Source: Steromphala cineraria (taxonomy: Eukaryota > Mollusca > Gastropoda > Trochida > Trochidae). From it: 64,000 bases of DNA. Below are positions 53,475 through 61,139 of this stretch, one piece after another. The first letter of the stretch is position 1. The number at the start of each line of letters is the position of its first letter. The translations under genes and the position numbers were made by a program. Where the stretch lies: assembly GCA_916613615.1 (NCBI GenBank), contig OU744736.1, forward strand, positions 15,201,724 through 15,265,723. The letters run 5' to 3'. A model generated the notes under the pieces. That model did no database searches and was not told where the DNA came from. It worked only from the letters and a program-made list of their open reading frames with translations.

Positions 53475-54042
53475 CCTCTGTTCTATTACGGCTAACATAC
53501 GGGATAGAAAGGTAGAAATCTGATTGGAGGCAATCGAAGTTAGTTGTGCAATCAGCGACGCCGTTTCAAAAGTGGTCATTCGAAAAAGTTCGGCTATTTC
53601 CGTGTGGATTCGCACCAAAGGGAGATAACTCTTCCTTCTACAAAACAATCGCTTTTTACCTTCTCATTGGTTTTTATTTGGTGAATTATTAAAATAAAAT
53701 TTATCATAAAACGAAGAACAATTTACACAATTATAAAACAATATGTTTCTAATGAAAAACCCTATCCATATCTGATTTTGAAATAGTTTCCCTCTCTGAG
53801 ACTCACACTGTTAATGAAAAAGAAACCTAAAGGCATGATTCTTTTGAAAGTCTCTGAGCGACCGTTGAGTATTCCCGAAGTCGTGGACATCCAAAAGGTG
53901 TTTTCATTGGCTGCAAATAAGGGAGATATCTCAAGTAACAACTTTTTGCCGCTAGGGCGATCTGCCGGAACCCCAGGATTTTGGCGTAATGGAACAGAGG
54001 CTAACTGGGGTATGACTGAGTTGCCTCTGTGGGGAGAGAATG
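53433..54042. mobile_element. 610-bp TIR element with 9-bp target duplication, inside LINE
   Basis: Ends CATTCTCTCCCCACAGAGGC and GCCTCTGTGGGGAGAGAATG are perfect inverted repeats and pairing continues for about 50 bp. It is flanked by ATTCGACTT (53,424-53,432 and 54,043-54,051). It shares termini and the internal 'gattggaggcaatc' and 'aatcagcgacgc' blocks with 14,128-14,467. It has no transposase. Confidence 0.93.
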
Positions 54043-54318
54043 ATTCGACTTGGGTGCAGTGACCTAAATTCTCATTTTTTTGATAGAGGTTTATCAGATA
54101 GTCGTCTCTGTTCTTGTGGAAACACTCGAGAAGATCCTTTTCATTATTTTCTAAAATGCCCAATATATGATTCTCTTAGATTAAATGAATACTTTTTTCA
54201 AAACAATATCAGCTTACAAACTATTCTAAGCGGCGACGAATCTTTGTCTAACAATGAAAACGAAACTTTAATAAAATCAGTCTATCATTACATGAATGAT
54301 ACCAATCGTTTTTCTTAA
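54043..54318 (+). pseudogene. LINE C-terminal zinc-finger segment
   Basis: A frame starting within the duplicated target site continues the LINE ORF: RLCSCGNTREDPFHYFLKC is a C-x-C..H..C motif typical of the C-terminus of such LINEs, followed by ~45 residues and a stop. It is cut from the main ORF by the TIR element. Confidence 0.82.
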
Positions 54319-54576
54319 CTTCCAATATCAATACGGTACCAAATGCAAATTTTAGTTTAATTTATCATGTTATTACAAGCTTAGTTACATTTTCTTGTAT
54401 TTTCCATAAATATAGTCACATAATTGTTCTGTAAGTGTATTTTAGGAGAAGCATTTATATAGGCTACTTTTGCCTGTTTGCTGTTCCTATTTCCTATATT
54501 TGTATATGTCATATTTCATATTTGTAAATAACTGTCTTGTTGTGGAAATAAAATACTGTTTAAATCAAATGTAGGT

Positions 54577-54795
54577 AAAACGTGGGTAAGAAAGACCTGC
54601 CCCTCTATGTAAAACGTGGGTAAGAAAGACCTACCCCCCTATGTAAAACGTGGGTAAGAAAGACCTGTCCCTCTATGTAAAACGTGGGTAAGAAAGACCT
54701 ACCCCCCTATGTAAAACGTGGGTAAGAAAGACCTGTCCCTCTATGTAAATAGAGGGGACGGATCTTTCTTACCAACGTTTTACCTACATTTTATT
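54577..54795. repeat. 34-35-bp tandem repeat with inverted closing unit
   Basis: TAAAACGTGGGTAAGAAAGA recurs about five times from 54,576 with alternating CCTGCCCCTC, CCTACCCCCC and CCTGTCCCTC spacers. The final unit is reversed (GATCTTTCTTACCAACGTTTTA). Confidence 0.88.
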
Positions 54796-55908
54796 AACGA
54801 TATCGGATTACTGTGCTCGTTTAGTCCCGGCACATGTATAAATAAGGACGCTTCCTCCAGCCATATCATGGACCTCTGAGGCCCTATTCCTTTCCAGTTG
54901 TGAATTTCAAGAAACTATTATTATGTTCAAACAAGTGGCTACCTTTAAAAATGTAAGATATGATAAGATAAGATAAGATATAATGATAAAAGATGTGTGA
55001 CAAGTGGTCATTCATTAAGACGTGCATGTACCATATTATGAATTATCAACCATATGTTTGAAAATAAGTGGTGTATTTTCAATATGAGCACTAGTGCACA
55101 TATCACTTTTGCCTAGCAACGATTGTTGAAGCGCGAGTTCCGTATTTTTTCGCATGTGACGTCATAACAGCATTGTTCGTGACATCAGTATTGCCGGTCG
55201 TCGCAAGGGAAGCGGCCCATTTCTTTGATATTTTTAAGATTGTAAAATGGAATAAAATCGGTAATAAAGAATTTATTACAAAATATCTCTGAAAAGACTG
55301 TATCAATTATTGTAGCAAGTCAAGGTTACTCTTGTTTCTGAAAATGAACAGCTTCCGAGTAAGTTCCTTTTTGATACATATTCGTATGTCATACCTAGCA
55401 GATAAATGTAACAAATTTTGCAGGTCATGGAAGTGACCAGGGGTCAAATTTTCGAAAAGACTTATTTCTTTTTTGCTCTACAAAATCCTTCATAAGTTAT
55501 CAACAGTTTTAAATCTTATTCATATGTCACGACCTCTGCGCTAAGGCAACACACATGTGCTGGTTGTTTCTCTACAAAGATTACATGGATGATTTTAATC
55601 CAAATTTAAGAAAATCCAAATTTCACAAATATGACCTCATCTGTCTTTTTAATAATGATAAATATCGACATTCTGCACCAATGAAAAGACGATCCCGAAG
55701 TATGGTTTGGGGAAAGGTTATTTTACACATGGACAATTGATGATCTTCTGTATAAGTGGTCCGGGCGTTATCTTATGAACGTCAAAATGAAATCCAAATG
55801 TTATGATATTTTTACTAAAGATCAGAAACAGGTGAACAAACTTAAGATACGCAGCTGTATTTATGGAGGTTAGGTAAAAAGATCGCAATAACAACACGTT
55901 TCCTCTCT

Positions 55909-56075
55909 TTGACACATCATGCATATTGTCACATCATGGATATTGTCACATCATGCCACCTCATTCCCACAACATTTTACGCGGTACGTTGTAGCAACAC
56001 TTTTCCTGACATTGACACATCATGCACATTGTCACATCATGCCACCTCATTTCCACAACAGATTTTCAGGAAATA
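55909..56075 (+). repeat. 86-bp imperfect tandem repeat
   Basis: TGTCACATCATGCCACCTCAT occurs at 55,944 and 56,030, each preceded by shorter ACATCATG repeats. Non-coding. Confidence 0.65.
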
Positions 56076-56194
56076 CATACGTTTCAGTACACATATTACT
56101 CACATATTAAAGCCCAATCGTCATACTTGCAAGCAATACGTGAATAAATTAAGCTATTATGAAAAGAAATACCTCACTCAGTAAAAAATCTTTC

Positions 56195-56300
56195 GTCGAA
56201 AGTTTGATATGATATTTACATGGTTTAATCAACAATAAAATACTTCGACGTCTTAAGTACAGTACCCTCTGCAAAAGTGCCATAGCTTTTAACGCACCCA
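56195..56300 (-). repeat. Inverted match to 38,683-38,780
   Basis: The reverse complement contains TTTTGCAGAGGGTACTGTACTT and TATTTTATTGTTGATTAAA as in the sequence downstream of the gene's stop. Either a dispersed repeat or part of the inverted duplication also seen at 60,215-60,960. Confidence 0.6.
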
Positions 56301-57390
56301 CTTTCGGTGACGTTATTTTATGTGTATCATGATTTACAGTTGCCGCAAAAATTGCGTCCGATGGGTATCAACTTTGGCGGCAACGAGTACTTGATTCGGA
56401 GAAATAGAAAAGAAACTTTACCTATATAGTTAGGAAACGCAATTTGATATGGCATCCTTATGAAAACTAACCAAATAATAAAAACCCAGGCTCAGTATGC
56501 ACAAAAAGGACAAAATATGTTTTCATGGACCTATATTTTCTATGTTTTTATCCAAAAACTTATATGATTACTATATACGAATTTCTAAGAACAATGGTAG
56601 TCTTAACAATTTAACTCATTTAAAATCAGAAACCAGTAAATATATTAAAGAAATAAGGATTTTTTGGGGTTTGAAAGACGAATTTAACATTTAAAAAACA
56701 TCTAATCTCTGTTGGGCTTGCCAACACGACCTATATTCTTAATTGTTTAGGAATAAAACAAACTATATGTTGAATATCAAACTAATGTTCAAAAATCAAA
56801 GATAATATGTGTTTTTGAATGAAATAAAATCAAATAAAATAAATAATTAATTAATTTTAAATTAAAAATGAATTAATTCATAATTCTATAATTCATTTGT
56901 AATATCAATTTTTAAAAGATACAAAAAAAATAGTAGAATGAAAATTTCGCTTCCTTTTTACGATATTTGCTTATGGAAACTAGTTGATACCTCTGATATT
57001 ATAATGTGTTGACTTTAAAGAAACATTTTAGATCACTCGGGGCAAAGCGATTGATGATGTTTTGTTGAAATGGCAATGCAATGTTGGTTCTCCGAATCGA
57101 CCAATTCTTCCTAAGATCTAATATCTTCCATCGGCGCGTTTTAAAACATATTTGTTCATAAATTTCTCCCTTAACAAGTCAAACAATATGGGGTTAAGGT
57201 AATGAAACTGAAAGATCTGAAGGTTGAAATATACCAAGAAAACATTAAAACATGTGCATTTCTATCATTTCCACTTGATTCTAGCTGCTTTTGGGACACC
57301 CCTCTTATTCTCTATCGACGGACGAACAGATGGACATGTCTACCGTAAGTGAAAGTATAGATATACGTATCTAAAACTACCCATTCTCAC

Positions 57391-57818
57391 TGTGTATAAC
57401 CGTACACCGGAACTAGCGAGTGTACGGCGGAGAAATGTTGCTAGCGAGGAGCCGAAATCGAAAGTAACGGTTAGGTTATATTTTACTTCATAACATTCAA
57501 ATAAGCAACATCTTGTTAGTAATTTTAGCACACATACTTAGTAAAATATATGTACTTGTCATTCTTTATCCAATGGACATTATCAATGACAGTTGTCAGT
57601 AATGCTTTTGTTAGTAACATAATATTTATGTAAGTATACTATCTCTGAGTATGAACATGATATGACATTACACAGTTATGTCTCGGAAAGCTATTGACAT
57701 GATAATAACTTGGAAAAAAATTATGAAACGGCGATAATTGCTTTTTAAGTGATCACGCTCCTCGCTAGCAACATTTCTCCTCCGTACACTTGCTAGTTCC
57801 GGTGTACGGTTATACACA
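57391..57818. mobile_element. 428-bp TIR element with 62-bp inverted ends
   Basis: 57,391-57,452 (TGTGTATAACCGTACACCGG...) is the near-perfect inverse of 57,757-57,818. The interior is AT-rich and non-coding. Confidence 0.85.
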
Positions 57819-58076
57819 GCGATTCTCAACCCAAAGAGATATATGTGTCGATATTTATAGAATGGTTTTCCCTTTGACCCGAATAAAATTTTAGCATGCT
57901 ACAGTGAGATCAGTGCTAAAACCACGCCCACAAAAGGGAGGAGTTTTGTAAATTCAAATATAAACCCTAGCCGATGAACCCATATCCACTGAAAGTTATA
58001 TCCGCACTGTCGACGCTTTTCTGAGGTAAGGTCCAACTAAATCATCAGTATCTAGCACGTTGTAATACATGTCCAT

Positions 58077-58103
58077 GGGGGGGGGGGGGGGGGGGGGGGG
58101 GGG
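58077..58103 (+). repeat. Run of 27 G
   Basis: An uninterrupted poly(dG) tract in an AT-rich setting, followed by AATATAAGG, which also follows a G5 run at 60,162-60,173. It could fold as a G-quadruplex. The length may be unreliable in the assembly. Confidence 0.95.
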
Positions 58104-59136
58104 AATATAAGGTACTGTCAGGAAAATGAAAATAAATTGTTCCAATTAAAAGGAAATGTATTTAAAATAAATGAAGCAGTAGTTACTAGTATATAATGTA
58201 AACTTCAGACATGCTATTCCTTTTTCTTTTACAAGGCGTAGAATAACAATATTACGATGCACTTCAAATACTGTAATATAACGTAAAATTTTAATTGACT
58301 TTCAATACATCAAAGACTTTGTTACATTTTAATCAGAACTTTGCAAACCAATTGAATTATTTCTCGTTATTTGTGCTGCAATATGTACGATGTCAGAATG
58401 AATAGACATTTTTTTCAATTAAAACAAAGTTACGTTAACATTAGAATAGTTTTGTTTTCGTATTTCACTGGTGAAAGTCTCCAATAGTTGACTTATTTAC
58501 GGAAGGTCTCCAATAGTTTGTTGGACCGATGCCAAAAATGTTGTCGTCGAAATCAATGCGCTCGAACGCAACTGCCTGAATCCCGAGAAAAGTGCTGAAA
58601 TCCAAAAGTGCGTGCAAAACTAATGGCGACTTGGACGTAACCGGCCAACAAGCATCGCAACATTTTATTAAAGTATAACGGGACATGTGGACGGTTTATT
58701 TTAGGAAAATAAGAGTTATCTAACAAAACGAAATAAGGTATTTCAAACGCAAGAAACTGGAAATAAAACGCCTGTTATGCGAAAAAATAAACAATCCTGT
58801 CTAAAACAGTATTTAGAATGTACAATGCATATTACAAATAAGTTAAACAGACATAAAAGTTCATGGATGTTTATTGAAACGATATAAAAGGACTAAAAAC
58901 ATCATCTTTATAAAAAGAAGAATATATAGTTATTGTTGGATATATGTCCTGATTATTGAATAAATGTTGTTTTTTTCAAGATGATTTTCTCCTCATATGG
59001 AATGCTTATGTAATGATACCGGTGTTGATATACGATCATATATACCTATGATTATATCATATATACTATATTTATTTTGATAATATCTCCATCGAATGAA
59101 TTTTTAATCACCAAATTCGATTGTCAAATGCCTTAA

Positions 59137-59632
59137 AGAGACACAGAGTATGTTGATGTGATCACATATGTCAGATTTTGAAATCGATGTTGTCACATCG
59201 GGAACCACTAACTGTTACTGAAAATAACAAGTTAAAGGTCAATCAGTACATTGGAGCGAAAATACGGCCATTCAAAGTCGGGATTTTGATCGAAAACCGG
59301 ACAATGTGGTTCGAGTGGCGCTCGCAAATTCGCCAAACGTAATTTTGAAACCTTGTCATAAGCTGACAGGAAGATCTATTCGATTCGATAGTGTTTATTA
59401 GGTATTATAACCAATAGGTAGATTAATTGGATGCATATTTTCGAATATTAAACGTATTTGAGATGTTTTCTTGATTTTTCCATAAAATCAAGCATTTTAG
59501 AGATATTATGCATAAATGGATATACAAGTATTTGCAAGTCCAGTGATGAGATATGAACTTCAATCAGCATATTAGATATTTTGTAGCTTATCAAAACCAA
59601 ATAAAATTTTAAGAAAGATACTCTGTGTCACT
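59137..59632 (-). mobile_element. 496-bp TTAA-flanked TIR element, copy 2
   Basis: AGAGACACAGAGTATG at the left, ATACTCTGTGTCACT at the right, with TTAA at 59,133-59,136 and 59,633-59,636. Inverted relative to copy 1. Confidence 0.85.
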
Positions 59633-59636
59633 TTAA

Positions 59637-60127
59637 AGAGACACAGAGTATGTTGATAGGACCACATATGTCAAATTTTGAAATCGATGTTATTACATCG
59701 GGAACCACTAATTGTTACTGAAAATAACAAGTTAAAGGTCAATCAGTACATTAGAGCGAAAATACGGCCATTCAAAGTCGGGATTTTGATCGAAAACCGG
59801 ACAATATGACTCGAGTGGCGCGCGCAAAAATCGCCAAACGTAATTTTGAAACCTTATCATAAGCTGACAGGAAGATATATTCGTTTCGATAGTGTTTATT
59901 AGGTATTGTAACTAATAGGTAGATGCAATTGGATGCATTATTTCGAATATCAAACGTATTTGAGATGTTTTCTTGATTTTTCCATAAAACAAGCATTTTA
60001 GAGATATTATGCATAAATGGATATATTTGCAAGTCCAGTGATGAGATATAAACTTCAATCAGCATATTAGATAGTTTGTAGCTTATCAAGACCAAATAAA
60101 ATTTTAAGAAAGATACTCTGTGTCACT
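59637..60127 (-). mobile_element. 491-bp TTAA-flanked TIR element, copy 3
   Basis: Directly abuts copy 2, sharing one TTAA (59,633-59,636), with the other at 60,128-60,131. It keeps a 107-codon minus-strand frame similar to the one in copy 1 over its first half. Confidence 0.85.
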
Positions 60128-60147
60128 TTAAGTTTTCATTTTCCTAA

Positions 60148-60209
60148 CAGAACAGTAGCACGTTTTTAGGGGGAATATAAGGTGGTGTCAGGAAAATGAA
60201 AACTTAATG
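60148..60209. repeat. Short inverted repeat at the insertion site
   Basis: TTTTCATTTTCCT near 60,134-60,146 pairs with AGGAAAATGAAAAC near 60,192-60,205, enclosing GGGGGAATATAAGG, which is also found after the G27 run at 58,104. Probably a small foldback element. Confidence 0.5.
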
Positions 60210-60214
60210 GTTAA

Positions 60215-60960
60215 AGTGAGTGAACAAAAACAAATTAAGTTTCTTGAATCAAATATCATTCCATATTTATAGTACTGAACTTACTGAAGAGACAGATATT
60301 TTGTTAGAGTGAGTGGCTGTCCTGTTAATATTGTGATGTCATGCTTAACGATTATGACATCATTCTGAGGCACGTTGTTTGGTCAGCATGCGATGTTATT
60401 AAACAGTGTGTAATAAGTTTGTTAAACAGTGACATCTTCAATGGGTGAATAATAAAGCTATTTAAAACATATTTATAGCTGAATATTTCTCAGGTAAGAT
60501 TTATTCAGATAAAAAATACTACACATACTAAGTGAATGCTTTGTGAATCAATTCAATGGTATTTTTCAAGAATGTTCAAAGAAAGTAAAATTTATTTGAA
60601 ATAGAGTTACTATCCAAGTTCTAGATTTTCAAAGCTCTCATAGTTGATTGTCGTATGTATCATACACTTATCAACTTAAGCCTACAATGGTTATAGCACT
60701 TAATAAATCTAGACCCTGAGTTTTCAGATAAGACGAGTGTTTTAAGTATATTTAAATAAATAAAAATAAATTGTTTTCTTTATTTTTGTTATATGTTGAT
60801 AAAGATTCAAAAGACATACCCGCTTCATCCTGTTCTTCAGCTTAAAATGAAAGAATCAAATAACATAAAACAAGTGTCACTTACCTCATTCAAATTTTTT
60901 TCATGCTTTTCTTTAAGAATATACATATCTTTTTGTGAACTGTTGTATTTTGTACGTTTA
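60215..60960 (-). repeat. Inverted copy of the gene's microexon region
   Basis: Reverse complement of 34,900-35,700 with moderate divergence: TCATTTTAAG acceptor, 21-nt exon-like sequence at ~60,818-60,838 (CTGAAGAACAGGATGAAGC, one more base) and gtatgt donor are all kept. So are TAGCTTTATTATTCACC and the TGTCTCTTCAGTA block. Flanking TM and tail exons were not found to the left, where transposons now sit. Confidence 0.75.
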
Positions 60961-61139
60961 TGATAGCTTTGAAAAATTGCGTTGTTTATAAAATGGACAT
61001 ATAAGCATTATATGATAATTATCTTCACACAATCCCAAATGACATATGTTACAAACTATACCATTTATGGAACAATTTCTTTGAAAAATGTACATTCAAC
61101 ATTTCAAGTTATGTGATTGACAGCGAAATTTATTCAACA

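Larger units (their letters stand above)
51433..54566 (+). mobile_element. 5'-truncated LINE (jockey/CR1-like) with target duplication
   Basis: Flanked by AAATGTAGGTAA at 51,421-51,432 and 54,567-54,578 (12-bp target duplication). It lacks the endonuclease region. It contains the RT ORF 51,438-53,474, a C-terminal zinc-finger segment in the same frame series at 54,043-54,318 (CSCG, HYFLKC), and a 3' UTR ending AATAAAATACTG then TTTAAATC. A 610-bp TIR element splits the ORF. Confidence 0.88.
51407..54806. mobile_element. Foldback element, host of the LINE insertion
   Basis: The left end CCGGTATCGTAAATAAAATG (51,407-51,426), followed by TAGGTAA, is inverted at the right as TTACCTACATTTTATTAACG (54,780-54,799), followed by ATATCGG. 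Once the LINE is set aside, the left terminus runs straight into a 34-35-bp tandem repeat (TAAAACGTGGGTAAGAAAGA units, 54,577-54,750). A reversed unit at the right closes it. Total size without the insertion is about 270 bp. Confidence 0.75.
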
